Below are positions 18,055-26,451 of a stretch of DNA of 32,841 nt, in pieces. Made by a program: the position numbers and the translations under genes. A model generated the notes under the pieces. That model did no database searches and was not told the origin of the DNA. It was given only the letters and a program-made list of their open reading frames with translations. The stretch's first letter is position 1, and each line of letters opens with the position of its first letter. Source of the stretch: Planctomycetota bacterium. GTDB lineage: Bacteria > Planctomycetota > Phycisphaerae > WQYP01. The stretch spans positions 1 through 32,841 of the forward strand of contig JAKAVA010000114.1 in assembly GCA_021827645.1 (NCBI GenBank), in the 5' to 3' direction.

Positions 18055-18639
18055 ATGCCCGTTTCAGTTGGCCAGGGGCCGCAGCCCGATTTCGATCATC
18101 CCATTGAACTGATGATGGACTGCCATCGAAGAATCGAAAAATTCCTCGATGTTCTCGACCGTGTCGCCGTGAAAAACGAGCTTGATTCCGAGCGACGCCG
18201 TGCTCTGCGCACGGCATTGAACTATTTTCAAAGTGCCGGTCCGCGACACAATCGTGACGAAGAAGGGGATCTGTTTCCCGCCCTCTCCGCCTTCGGAGGC
18301 GCTGCGGCCAGATTGGTGGAAAAAATGGATCAGCTTGCCGCGGAGCATCGGCTCGCGGAACAGATGCACAAACGACTGAATCAACTCGGACGCAAATGGC
18401 TTAAATCGCGGCGGATTTCCGCAGCTGACATGACTGAATTTCGCATCCTGATCGAGCGGCTGATGAACTTCTATGCCGCACATATCGCCACCGAGGAGAA
18501 TGATGTATTTCCCATGGCGGCGGCCGTTCTCGCACCCGAAACGCTCAGGCAGATCGGGCAGAATATGCGGGCACGGCGGATTGAAAATCCCGGCCGCAGC
18601 GGAAGTCGATGTGCCCGACGCCGAAAAAAAAATCTCTAA
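18055..18639 (+). CDS. Hemerythrin-like di-iron domain protein
   Basis: The 194-residue cytoplasmic protein is a four-helix hemerythrin/HHE domain. The metal ligand pattern is complete: H24, H65xxxE69 (RHNRDEEGDLFP), H98 (EHRLAEQM) and H143xxxE147 (AAHIATEENDVFP), in the order H, HxxxE, H, HxxxE. The last 25 residues are strongly basic and probably disordered. Such proteins bind a di-iron centre and have been linked to oxygen or nitric oxide sensing, iron handling and repair of iron-sulfur proteins. The ATG at 18055 is supported by AAGGAG six bases upstream; the TTG at 18049 is not needed. The gene is followed after 142 bases by purM, with no evident functional link. Confidence 0.88.
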   Translation: MPVSVGQGPQPDFDHPIELMMDCHRRIEKFLDVLDRVAVKNELDSERRRALRTALNYFQSAGPRHNRDEEGDLFPALSAFGGAAARLVEKMDQLAAEHRLAEQMHKRLNQLGRKWLKSRRISAADMTEFRILIERLMNFYAAHIATEENDVFPMAAAVLAPETLRQIGQNMRARRIENPGRSGSRCARRRKKNL

Positions 18640-18781
18640 CGCATTGCCTGCAGCCGCGGCGGTTTGAGCCGGTGTCATTCCCGCTCCCAGGATCCGCCTA
18701 CCCCCCGAGCAGACAACGAGAGTCGGAGTCGGTCTCTCCGCCCCTCGCAGAACGCGGGCGCTTCGGATAAACTTCCGCCGC

Positions 18782-19870
18782 ATGAAAAGAAATGATTCGG
18801 CAACTGAACCCCTCACATACAAACAGGCCGGTGTGGACATCGAAGCCGGCGACACGATGGTGGATCAGATCAAGCACCTGTGTCAGCGAACCTACGGCCC
18901 GCGGGTCTTGGGTAAATATGGTGGGTTTGCCGGGATGTTCCGGCTTGATTTCAACGAAAAACTCTTCGCCCGCAATTATCGCGAGCCCGTGCTCATCGCC
19001 TGCACCGATGGCGTGGGAACCAAAATCAAGATCGCGGCTCAGATGAAAAAATATGACACCATCGGAATTGACCTGGTGGCGATGAGTGTCAATGATCTGA
19101 TTGTTCAGGGTGGCGAGCCGCTGATTTTTCTCGATTATCTTGCCGTCCACAAACTCGATCCGCAGATGACCACCGAGATGGTCAAAGGCGTATCCGAAGG
19201 GTGCGTGCAGGCGGGAGCGGCATTGCTCGGCGGTGAAACCGCGGAAATGCCGTCGGTTTACGCCCCGGGTGAATTCGACATGGCGGGTTTCGCGGTCGGC
19301 GTGGTGGAACGCAGCAAGATTCTTGAAGGCTCGGATGTGGAGATCGGCGATAGCATCATCGGGCTGGCCTCCAGCGGCCTGCACTCCAACGGCTATGCGC
19401 TCGTGCGGAAAATTTGCTTCGATAAATTGGGCATGTCACCCGATGATCATGTGGCGGAATTGGGATGCACGCTCGGTGAGGAACTGCTTCGCCCGACCCG
19501 TATCTACGTGAAAAGTACCTCTGAAATACTGAAAAAATATAAAGTCAAGAAAATCATCAAGGCGATGAGCCACATTACCGGAGGCGGCCTGCCCGGCAAT
19601 CTGCCGCGTGTGCTGCCCGAATCCATGGCCGCAAAAATCAAACGCAGCGCCTGGCCCGTCCCGCCCATCTTCCATTTCCTTCAGACCCACGGCCCGGTGG
19701 ATGCCGAGGAAATGTTCAACGTCTTCAACATGGGGATCGGTTATGTGATGGTGGTGCGGCCCAACTTCACCCGCTCCATCATGACGGGCCTTCGAGCCTT
19801 GGGAGAAAAGCCCTATTTCCTCGGGAAAGTGAAAAAGGCCTCAGGCGAATCACTCATTGAATGGAGCTGA
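18782..19870 (+). CDS. purM: Phosphoribosylformylglycinamidine cyclo-ligase (AIR synthetase)
   Basis: The 362-residue enzyme uses ATP to close FGAM to aminoimidazole ribonucleotide, step five of purine synthesis. Family blocks are clear: GGFAGMFRLD, DGVGTKIKIA, the DLVAMSVNDLIVQGGEPLIFLDY signature, GGETAEMP, SSGLHSNGYALVRK, HITGGGLPGNLPRVLP and FNVFNMGIGYV. This is the full PurM/SelD-type two-domain layout at normal length. No good ribosome site precedes the ATG, but the next in-frame start would remove conserved sequence. No other pur gene is beside it, so the gene stands apart from a pur operon. A tRNA gene follows after 56 bases. Confidence 0.96.
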   Translation: MKRNDSATEPLTYKQAGVDIEAGDTMVDQIKHLCQRTYGPRVLGKYGGFAGMFRLDFNEKLFARNYREPVLIACTDGVGTKIKIAAQMKKYDTIGIDLVAMSVNDLIVQGGEPLIFLDYLAVHKLDPQMTTEMVKGVSEGCVQAGAALLGGETAEMPSVYAPGEFDMAGFAVGVVERSKILEGSDVEIGDSIIGLASSGLHSNGYALVRKICFDKLGMSPDDHVAELGCTLGEELLRPTRIYVKSTSEILKKYKVKKIIKAMSHITGGGLPGNLPRVLPESMAAKIKRSAWPVPPIFHFLQTHGPVDAEEMFNVFNMGIGYVMVVRPNFTRSIMTGLRALGEKPYFLGKVKKASGESLIEWS

Positions 19871-19926
19871 AACGCCTGCGGCACTTGTCAATCAGGCGGC
19901 TGCAATTTACGATAACAGTCGGTAAA

Positions 19927-19999
19927 GGGGGCGTAGCTCAACTGGTAGAGCGCTGCCTTTGCAAGGCAGAGGTTACCGGTTCGAACCCGGTCGTCTCCA
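19927..19999 (+). tRNA. tRNA-Ala (anticodon UGC)
   Basis: A full cloverleaf can be drawn. The acceptor stem is 19927-19933 with 19992-19998 (two G-U pairs), with T8/A9, and the D stem is GCTC/GAGC. The anticodon stem CTGCC/GGCAG has loop TTTGCAA giving anticodon TGC. The T stem ACCGG/CCGGT has loop TTCGAAC, and the discriminator base is A. The 3' CCA is not encoded. It is 73 bases long. alaS, the synthetase charging this tRNA, lies about 3 kb away on the other strand. Confidence 0.97.
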
Positions 20000-20105
20000 T
20001 CCCTTTCCTGCGTCGCCCCGGCTACCTGTCCTGATTTGCCCTCGGCCGTTTTGTATTCAGCGATTCATATTGAGCCGCCCGCTCCGCGCCATTAACATCA
20101 TTCAA

Positions 20106-21035
20106 ATGGAGATATCCATCCGCAAAAGCCGCCCCATCGCGTATGCCTTAATCGTCTGGGGAGTTTTCATGGCGATTCCAGGTTGTCATTCCCGCCGAAC
20201 TGATTCCGCAGGTCTCGGCACGAGCAATGACGCCGGGCCGCGCATTGTCAGTACCGTTCCGGCCGCGACTGAAATTCTCCTGCAGTTGCACGCCGGTGCA
20301 AGCTTGGCGGCCGTCTCGACCTATGATAAACCTCTGCTTCCCGCGCCTTTGAAAAATCTCCCCGTTATCGGCAACTATCTGCGACTTAATACCGAACTCA
20401 TGCTCAAACTGCACCCCACCAGCTTGATTCTGCAGATCAATCCCGCCCTGATCCCGGCCGGTGTGCGGGAAATCTGCCGGAAAGTGGATTGTCAGATGAT
20501 TGATATTAAGCTCAATTCGGCGCATGAACTCGAAAACACCGTGCTGCGCCTTGGGAAAGCCGCGAATTGCCCCGGCCGCGCTCGCCGCGCCGTCGCCCAC
20601 CTCCGCAACGCATGTCAATTGCTGGAACTCAGCCGCCGCAATGAGCCGTCGGTTCGAGTGGTTTACCTCTTGTCCGCTCAGCCCCTGATGGTTGTCGGCG
20701 GCGGGAACTTTATGGATGATGAACTCCAACTTGCTGGAGGAATAAATCTGGGACGAACTTTTGGCAGCGGCTTTCCGAAAATTACCCACGCGGAACTTCA
20801 GCAACTCAAGCCGCAGAAGGTGCTTATCTGGCATCCCAATGCGACGGTGCATCACGCCTACCGCTGGCTCGTGCGGCATTACGGCCCCAAACTCTGCCGT
20901 ATCCGATGGCGGGACGCCGATCTGCTGACCTTAAACGTGATAGCGCGGATCCATCAGTTGCGCCGGATGATTCATCAACCGGTTTCTTCGTCGGTTAGAA
21001 GCACAACTGGAGTAAACGCGGGAGAGCAGCCATGA
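20106..21035 (+). CDS. ABC importer substrate-binding lipoprotein, BtuF/FecB-like
   Basis: The 309-residue protein has a basic N-terminus, a hydrophobic stretch and a lipobox-like IPGC with C27 as probable lipidation site. It is therefore likely a membrane-anchored periplasmic binding protein. PRIVSTVPAATEILLQL, NLPVIGNYLRLNTELMLKLHPTSLIL and the later PQKVLIWHP are typical of the cluster A-II (BtuF, FhuD, HmuT) fold that carries cobalamin, heme or ferric siderophores. Reading the frame upstream of 20106 would run into the tRNA gene, so this ATG is chosen although no strong ribosome site is seen. The stop overlaps the permease start by four bases. No TonB-dependent receptor or riboswitch was seen, so the ligand is open. 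Confidence 0.85.
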   Translation: MEISIRKSRPIAYALIVWGVFMAIPGCHSRRTDSAGLGTSNDAGPRIVSTVPAATEILLQLHAGASLAAVSTYDKPLLPAPLKNLPVIGNYLRLNTELMLKLHPTSLILQINPALIPAGVREICRKVDCQMIDIKLNSAHELENTVLRLGKAANCPGRARRAVAHLRNACQLLELSRRNEPSVRVVYLLSAQPLMVVGGGNFMDDELQLAGGINLGRTFGSGFPKITHAELQQLKPQKVLIWHPNATVHHAYRWLVRHYGPKLCRIRWRDADLLTLNVIARIHQLRRMIHQPVSSSVRSTTGVNAGEQP

Positions 21036-22045
21036 AAATTGCGCTGGCGGCTTCATCCGGCATTTTGCTCGGCGTAGCGATGGTGAGCCTTTGCATAGGG
21101 CCGGTCATTCACCACGGCATCACGATCGGATGGGGTATTCCGCACGGTGCGATATTCAATCTGCGGCTCGCGCGGATTTTGGCGGCGGCCATTGTCGGTG
21201 CTTCACTGAGCCTATCCGGGGTATTTCTGCAGAATCTGCTGCGCAATCCACTGGCCGACCCTTATGTGCTGGGGCTCTCCGGCGGGGCGTCGCTCGGTGT
21301 CGTCATCTGGATTTTCATCATCGCAGCCATTTCACATTTCACCGGATTACCTCATTGGCTTTCTGTGCTGCTTAGTGCGGGCCATACCCTCCCATCTTTT
21401 CTCGGTGCCGGTGCCGCCGTGACAACCTGTTTCTGGCTTGGGCGCAGGCGCGGTTCGGGTTTCATTGATCCCGTGCGTCTGATCCTCGCCGGCGTGATTA
21501 TCAGTACTATTGCCGGGGCTTTAATGTTGCTGATCAACAGTTTTTTGCCCACCTACGATCAAAACCGCGTCTATTTTTATCTCTTCGGATATATCAGTGA
21601 AATTACCCCGATCTGGCTGTTGCTGTTGGGAACTCTCGTACTCCTGATCGCCTGGGGATTGGGACTGGTCAACTCCCGCCGTCTCGATATTTCCTCTCTT
21701 TCAGATATTGAGGCTGCGTCGCTGGGGGTCTCCATGCACCACATGCGGATGTTGAATTTCGCGGTATCCAGCGCACTTACGGCGACGGCCGTCACCATTG
21801 CAGGCCCCATTGGTTTTGTCGGCCTGATATGTCCGCACATCAGTCGGCGGCTGATCGGGCCTGATCATCGCAGGCTGTTGATGATTGCGCCGATCCTCGG
21901 GGCGGCGCTGCTGATTGCAGCGGATTTAATCACACGTATCTCCGCCATGGAACTCAATCATCCCATTCCGGTGGGTGTGATGACCGCACTCATTGGCGGG
22001 CCTCTGTTCCTGTATCTGATGCGAGATAAGATCGGATGGCGATAA
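21032..22045 (+). CDS. FecCD/BtuC-family ABC permease
   Basis: The 337-residue integral membrane protein belongs to the BtuC/FecCD permease family, about ten membrane helices, forming the channel as a homodimer. Signature blocks are RLARILAAAIVGASLSLSGVFLQNLLRNPLADPYVLGLSGGASLG, the coupling-helix region around LSDIEAASLGV, and GPIGFVGLICPHISRRLIGPDHRRLL close to the C-terminus. Its ATG overlaps the stop of the binding-protein gene as ATGA, and its own stop is immediately followed by the ATP-binding-protein start. This indicates translational coupling of all three genes. Confidence 0.94.
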   Translation: MKIALAASSGILLGVAMVSLCIGPVIHHGITIGWGIPHGAIFNLRLARILAAAIVGASLSLSGVFLQNLLRNPLADPYVLGLSGGASLGVVIWIFIIAAISHFTGLPHWLSVLLSAGHTLPSFLGAGAAVTTCFWLGRRRGSGFIDPVRLILAGVIISTIAGALMLLINSFLPTYDQNRVYFYLFGYISEITPIWLLLLGTLVLLIAWGLGLVNSRRLDISSLSDIEAASLGVSMHHMRMLNFAVSSALTATAVTIAGPIGFVGLICPHISRRLIGPDHRRLLMIAPILGAALLIAADLITRISAMELNHPIPVGVMTALIGGPLFLYLMRDKIGWR

Positions 22046-22849
22046 ATGAGCGATAAATCTCAATCCGGTACCGATATGGCGGTGACACTGACCGATGTCA
22101 CCTTCGCCTACGATCGCACGCCCGTCGTGCATCGCGTGAACCTGGCCTTTTCATCCGGAAGTATTAATGCCATCGTCGGGCCTAATGGTAGCGGAAAGTC
22201 TACCATCGCGGGATTGCTCACCGGTATGTTGGAGCCCCGCAGTGGCGATATTAAAATTTTCGGTCGCCCTCTCTCCACCATTGGTAATCGAGATCGATCA
22301 CGCTTTCTCTCGCTGGCGCCCCAGAAACTCGCGTGCCCATTTGATTATTCCGTCAATGAATTCGTCCGTATGGCGCGCTATCACCGCGTTGGACAGACGC
22401 ATAGCTGCCGCCTGCCCGCTTCCGATGCCGATGCCGTGCAGGAAGCCATGCAACTCGCCGGGGTCGAATATCTTTCAGGGCGGGCGTTTAATGAACTCTC
22501 CGTCGGTGAGCAGCAGCGTGTCGCTATCGCACGCGTGTTGGCTCAAGATACGCCCATTGTTGCTCTAGATGAGCCGACATCGGCACTGGATATTGAACAT
22601 CAACTCTCACTTCTGACTCTGATCCACCGCATCAAGGTGCAGGGGGGATGCGTCATCTGGATCACGCACGATCTTCATACGGTGTTTCGCTCTGCTGACC
22701 GCGTGATGGTACTCAGCGAAGGATCAGTTGCTGCGGCCGGGCCGCCGGAGTCCGCTCTCCGGGATGAAGTCCTTGAGTCGGTATTCCACGTGCGGCGCGG
22801 AACTCAGCCGCAACCCGCGTTTGAATTGCAGCCGAGATCAGCCAATTAG
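22046..22849 (+). CDS. ABC transporter ATP-binding protein, BtuD/FepC-like
   Basis: The 267-residue ATPase energises the importer encoded by the two preceding genes. Walker A is GPNGSGKST (residues 45-53), the Q-loop lies in LAPQKLA, the signature is LSVGEQQ (151-157, valine for the usual glycine), Walker B is IVALDEP (171-177), and the switch histidine is H208 in WITHDL. The ATG starts directly after the permease TAA with no gap. The last 12 bases overlap the 3' end of alaS on the opposite strand, so the two convergent genes leave no room for a terminator between them. Confidence 0.94.
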   Translation: MSDKSQSGTDMAVTLTDVTFAYDRTPVVHRVNLAFSSGSINAIVGPNGSGKSTIAGLLTGMLEPRSGDIKIFGRPLSTIGNRDRSRFLSLAPQKLACPFDYSVNEFVRMARYHRVGQTHSCRLPASDADAVQEAMQLAGVEYLSGRAFNELSVGEQQRVAIARVLAQDTPIVALDEPTSALDIEHQLSLLTLIHRIKVQGGCVIWITHDLHTVFRSADRVMVLSEGSVAAAGPPESALRDEVLESVFHVRRGTQPQPAFELQPRSAN

Positions 22850-25735
22850 TTCTTCGGCGAGCTTACGTCCGTGGCGGAGTGCGTCCTCCGCCGCCGCAAC
22901 ATTCTTACCGCCTGCCATCGCCATCTGCGGCCTTCCACCGCCGGCTCCGTCTGCGATTTTGGCCACCTGCTTGATCCAGTCGCCCGCACGTAACTTCGAT
23001 GTTAAATCATCAGATACCATCGCAAGAAAATTAATCTTTGGCGGCTGCAATTCCCCATTTTTGTCCGTGTCCTGGCTTTTGGCCGCAAGCAGAATCGCCA
23101 TCGAATGTTTTCCGGCCGTCTTACGGATCAGTTCGCCGGCCTCACGAAGCATCTCGCTGTCGCCATCACCGAGATGGCTGATAATCAGCGTCGTGTTGCC
23201 GACTTGCGCCGCCTGCTGAATCACCCGTCCAAGCAGTTCTTGATCAACCTGCCGATGCTCTGCCGCCGACTTGCGGCTTTCAGCCTTTTTAATATCCAAC
23301 AGCTGTGCGACGGCCTCATTGGCCCGGCGACGCACCGCAATGGGTAGATACGGTTCCTTGAGCGCCTGCTGCAATGCAGCAATAATCGCATCAACCTTTT
23401 CCGCCGCCGCAGCCCGGCTTTCATCGATCAATCGTTCAACCACATCGGCCTGCATCCACGCCGCACGCGCCGCTTCACCGGTAACGCCCGCCACGCGCCG
23501 AATACCCTTGCTCACCGATTCTTCTGCGTAGATCGCAACATCTGAAATGCGGCCGGTTTTATCCACATGCGTGCCGCCGCAGAATTCAATGGAATGGGCA
23601 CGCCACCGGCGATCCGTCGGGTTGGAAAGCAGGGCGTCAATCTCCGCTCCAATGCTCACCACCCGCACCATTGGGGGATATTTTTCCCCAAACACCGCTC
23701 GCAATCCATAAATCGCCCGCCCTTTCTCCAACTCAACCTCGCCCGTATGAACAGGCAGATCACGACGAACCATTTCCCGCACCAACCCCTCAATACGGTG
23801 TAAATCCTCAGTGGTTGGCGGCTGGGGCTGCAGAAAGTCAAAACGAAACTTGTCTGCATCCACCAGCGAACCCTTCTGCTCCACGTGCTCTCCCAACACT
23901 TCCCGAAGAGCCCAGTTGGTCAGATGCGTGGAGGTGTGGTTGCGTTCAATGTCGCTGCGCCGCTCATCGACCTGTAGCGTAGCGCTCTGCCCCACACGCA
24001 GCCGCCCGGATCGGAGAAATCCGATGTGCATCACCCAGCCGCTCACAGCGTGGGTTTCGCGGACTTCAAATACGCCGTGGCCATCACACTCAATAACACC
24101 CGTATCTCCCACCTGCCCGCCCATCTGACTGTAAAAAATGGTCTTATCCGTTATGAGGGCGATCTGATCATCCTCGCCGGCGATTCCCTCCTGCTGCCAT
24201 ATTTTCCCGTTCCAGATCGCGGTAACGGTCGCACGCAATGGTTTGGGCGTGTATTTATATTGGTCGTCCGTGTGGGCCACCCTCAGCGTTTCCAACTGCT
24301 TCACGGCATCAGGCGAAAGCTGCGACAGATGTTGCTGAGTCAATTTTCCACCACGACGTGCCTTCTCCCGGGCATCTTCCATCAGGCGATGGTAGCCGGC
24401 GATATCGACGGTAAGATTCTTTTCCCGTGCAATGACCTCCGTCAGATCAATCGGAAAGCCGTAGGTATCATGCAGCTTGAACGCATGTTCGGCGGAAATC
24501 ACAGGACGATCGGGATTGGTTTTTTGTGCTTCCTCAGCCGCCGAGGCAAAAAGTTCCAGCCCACGATCGAGCGTCCGGCTGAAGCTCTCCTCCTCATCGT
24601 GAATCTGTCGGGCTACCGCGGCGGGATCAGCCTTTAATTCGGGAAATGCTTCTCCCATGGTGCTGACAACCACCGCAATGAGTTCGTGCATGAACGGCTG
24701 CTTAAATCCAAGATACTGCCTTCCGAATCGCACGGCGCGTCGAAGGATGCGCCGCAGCACATATCCGCGCCCCTCATTACTCGGGATCGCGCCGTCGGTA
24801 AGCGCAAAAGTCAAACACCGGATGTGATCGGCGATGACGCGATACGCGATATCGCGCGATAACGCCGCATCCTCCGCCTCTCTCCCGGAGACAGATCCGT
24901 GGTTCGAATCCGGAAACCGCCCGCCGTAGGAAGTCCCCGATAATTCCCCGATGGCTTTGAACAGGGGGCTAAAAAGATCCGTTGAATAGTTGTCTTCTTT
25001 CTTCTGTAGCACCTGACAGATGCGCTCCAGCCCCATGCCTGTATCCACATGCCGGGCGGGCAGCGGCGAAAGCCTGCGGTCCGCCGCGCGATTATATTGA
25101 ATAAACACAAGATTCCAGATTTCCATCACCCGCGGGTCGCTGCCGTTGACCTCCCGCCCGCCGTCCGCGTTCGGAGTGCGATCTATGAAAATTTCCGTAC
25201 ACGGTCCGCACGGCCCGGTTTCGCCCATTTCCCAGAAGTTGTCATCCACAAACCGGTGAATATGATCATCGGGAAGGCCCGCAATTTTTTTCCAGAGCTC
25301 GGCGGCCTCATCATCCGGAGGAACATTGTCGGCCGGGTTGCCGGCGTACACCGTCACGTGCAGCCGCTTCGGATCAAGCTTCCAATGCTCGGTAAGCAGG
25401 TCCCATGCCATTTCAATGGCGCCCGCCTTGAAATAGTCGCCGAAACTCCAGTTGCCGAGCATTTCGAAAAAAGTGTGGTGGCGTCGGGATCGTCCCACAT
25501 CATCCAGATCATTATGTTTGCCCCCGGCGCGGATGCACTTCTGAGAATTGGCAACCCGCTGGTGCGCGGGCTTTTCCAGCCCGAGAAAATATGGCTTGAA
25601 CTGGTTCATGCCCGCATTGGCAAAAAGTAAGGTCGGATCGTCATGGGGTACGACCGGGCTCGATGGTACAAAAGCATGCCCGTGCTTCTTTACAAAGTAA
25701 TCGATAAACGCCCGCCTGATTTCGTTGGAAGTCAT
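22838..25735 (-). CDS. alaS: Alanyl-tRNA synthetase
   Basis: The 965-residue enzyme charges tRNA-Ala and edits mischarged seryl- and glycyl-tRNA. The class II core begins with FIDYFVKKHGH and NAGMNQFKPYFLG and includes RHHTFFEMLGNWSFGDYFK (84-102). The editing domain has zinc ligands H600, H604 (HTSTH), C719 and H723 (CGGTH). The C-Ala domain ends with DGAGGGRPQMAMAGG. It is roughly 90 residues longer than E. coli AlaS, with extra length spread over the catalytic body and the linker at 460-500. AAGGG stands five bases before the ATG. The 3' end overlaps the ABC ATPase gene by 12 bases. The gene is otherwise alone, and no T-box is seen upstream. Confidence 0.97.
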   Translation of the reverse strand: MTSNEIRRAFIDYFVKKHGHAFVPSSPVVPHDDPTLLFANAGMNQFKPYFLGLEKPAHQRVANSQKCIRAGGKHNDLDDVGRSRRHHTFFEMLGNWSFGDYFKAGAIEMAWDLLTEHWKLDPKRLHVTVYAGNPADNVPPDDEAAELWKKIAGLPDDHIHRFVDDNFWEMGETGPCGPCTEIFIDRTPNADGGREVNGSDPRVMEIWNLVFIQYNRAADRRLSPLPARHVDTGMGLERICQVLQKKEDNYSTDLFSPLFKAIGELSGTSYGGRFPDSNHGSVSGREAEDAALSRDIAYRVIADHIRCLTFALTDGAIPSNEGRGYVLRRILRRAVRFGRQYLGFKQPFMHELIAVVVSTMGEAFPELKADPAAVARQIHDEEESFSRTLDRGLELFASAAEEAQKTNPDRPVISAEHAFKLHDTYGFPIDLTEVIAREKNLTVDIAGYHRLMEDAREKARRGGKLTQQHLSQLSPDAVKQLETLRVAHTDDQYKYTPKPLRATVTAIWNGKIWQQEGIAGEDDQIALITDKTIFYSQMGGQVGDTGVIECDGHGVFEVRETHAVSGWVMHIGFLRSGRLRVGQSATLQVDERRSDIERNHTSTHLTNWALREVLGEHVEQKGSLVDADKFRFDFLQPQPPTTEDLHRIEGLVREMVRRDLPVHTGEVELEKGRAIYGLRAVFGEKYPPMVRVVSIGAEIDALLSNPTDRRWRAHSIEFCGGTHVDKTGRISDVAIYAEESVSKGIRRVAGVTGEAARAAWMQADVVERLIDESRAAAAEKVDAIIAALQQALKEPYLPIAVRRRANEAVAQLLDIKKAESRKSAAEHRQVDQELLGRVIQQAAQVGNTTLIISHLGDGDSEMLREAGELIRKTAGKHSMAILLAAKSQDTDKNGELQPPKINFLAMVSDDLTSKLRAGDWIKQVAKIADGAGGGRPQMAMAGGKNVAAAEDALRHGRKLAEELIG

Positions 25736-25905
25736 TTCAACCCTTCACTCCAATAACACCTTCCGAGCCACGCCATCCTACCCGCTATCCGTCCCGGCGC
25801 GTAGATGCCCCGCTATCAAATGGGAGGCGACATTTTCGGGCGTTCAGACGTCGAACGCGATAGATGCGTCCCATATAGTCGGATCACCAGAATGTTTCAG
25901 TTTTT

Positions 25906-25923
25906 TATCCATTCCGATGGATA
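25906..25923. repeat. Perfect 7-bp inverted repeat, possible operator
   Basis: TATCCAT (25906-25912) and ATGGATA (25917-25923) pair exactly around TCCG, in the divergent gap between alaS and the small zinc-ribbon gene. A TATAAC box follows at 25934-25939 on the plus strand, so the repeat occupies about where its -35 region would be. No T tract follows in either direction, so it is not a terminator. A repressor site for the small gene is possible. Confidence 0.3.
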
Positions 25924-25997
25924 CCTCTGCCGATATAACTCCAGTCCTCAATTCTTAGGTAAGTTAGAGTTCGAGTCTAGAAAGCAAGGAGAGAGTG

Positions 25998-26225
25998 ATG
26001 AGTACCACACGTAGTCTTATTTCTCATTTGAACCGTCATACGGTACCGACCAAGCAATGTTACCGATGTCACCGGGATATCGGGCAGGAGTGGCGAACCA
26101 AAACGCCTGATGGAAGGTATATTTGTCAGCCATGTCTCCATACTTTGAAGGAACTCGCGGATCCAAAAAAGCTCGGTCTCTTCGCGGATGACAGTCTGCT
26201 CGTGTCGGTCAAGACCGGCAACTGA
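25998..26225 (+). CDS. Small zinc-ribbon protein of unknown function
   Basis: The 75-residue protein has two CxxC knuckles, CYRCH at about residues 21-25 and CQPCL at about 43-47. They are separated by a short strand-like stretch (TPDGRYIC), so it probably binds one zinc ion. The rest is polar, with no signal peptide or membrane segment. AAGGAG six bases before the ATG at 25998 is an excellent ribosome site, which supports a real gene. I do not recognise the family. It could be a small regulatory or adaptor protein. It converges with the DUF2256/photolyase genes across 61 bases. Confidence 0.7.
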   Translation: MSTTRSLISHLNRHTVPTKQCYRCHRDIGQEWRTKTPDGRYICQPCLHTLKELADPKKLGLFADDSLLVSVKTGN

Positions 26226-26286
26226 TCGTTAAGACGGGCTAATGCGCTTTGGATCTTTCAAAATCACCCGCGCCTCGGCACTCTTC

Positions 26287-26451
26287 TCATCGAGCGACAC
26301 CCGATGATAAAAAAATGGTTCCTGAAGAGCGTTTGCGTTTTCTGCGGCATGCATCCGAGCAATATCTGACCGACGCCCAGTTCTTCGCCCATTTCTTTCG
26401 CCATGTCATGGGCCGCCTGCATACTTCGCAGATTTTTATCTTGCGTGTCAT
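26287..26451 (-). CDS. DUF2256 small zinc-finger protein, photolyase-associated
   Basis: The 54-residue basic protein matches the DUF2256 pattern. It begins KICEVCRRP (C8, C11), then [10 protein letters not shown] (16-25), and [10 protein letters not shown] (C31, C35), so four cysteines can hold a zinc ion. Members are often encoded beside cryptochrome/photolyase genes; their role is unknown. The ATG at 26451 overlaps the photolyase TGA as ATGA, which implies translational coupling, and GGAG lies ten bases upstream inside the photolyase gene. A longer frame from 26505 would start within the photolyase coding region and lacks family similarity. The last 15 residues after the arginine-rich stretch are not conserved in type. 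Confidence 0.85.
   Translation of the reverse strand: MTRKIKICEVCRRPMTWRKKWAKNWASVRYCSDACRRKRKRSSGTIFLSSGVAR

Noticed and set aside
18064-18855. A 263-codon open frame antisense to the hemerythrin-like gene and the start of purM
   Set aside because: Both sense genes have convincing motifs; the antisense product has no recognisable feature.
18698-19384. A 228-codon open frame antisense to purM
   Set aside because: It is a shadow of the purM reading frame.
24895-24915. GGTTCGAATCC, resembling a tRNA T-arm
   Set aside because: It is inside alaS, and no acceptor, D or anticodon stems can be drawn around it.
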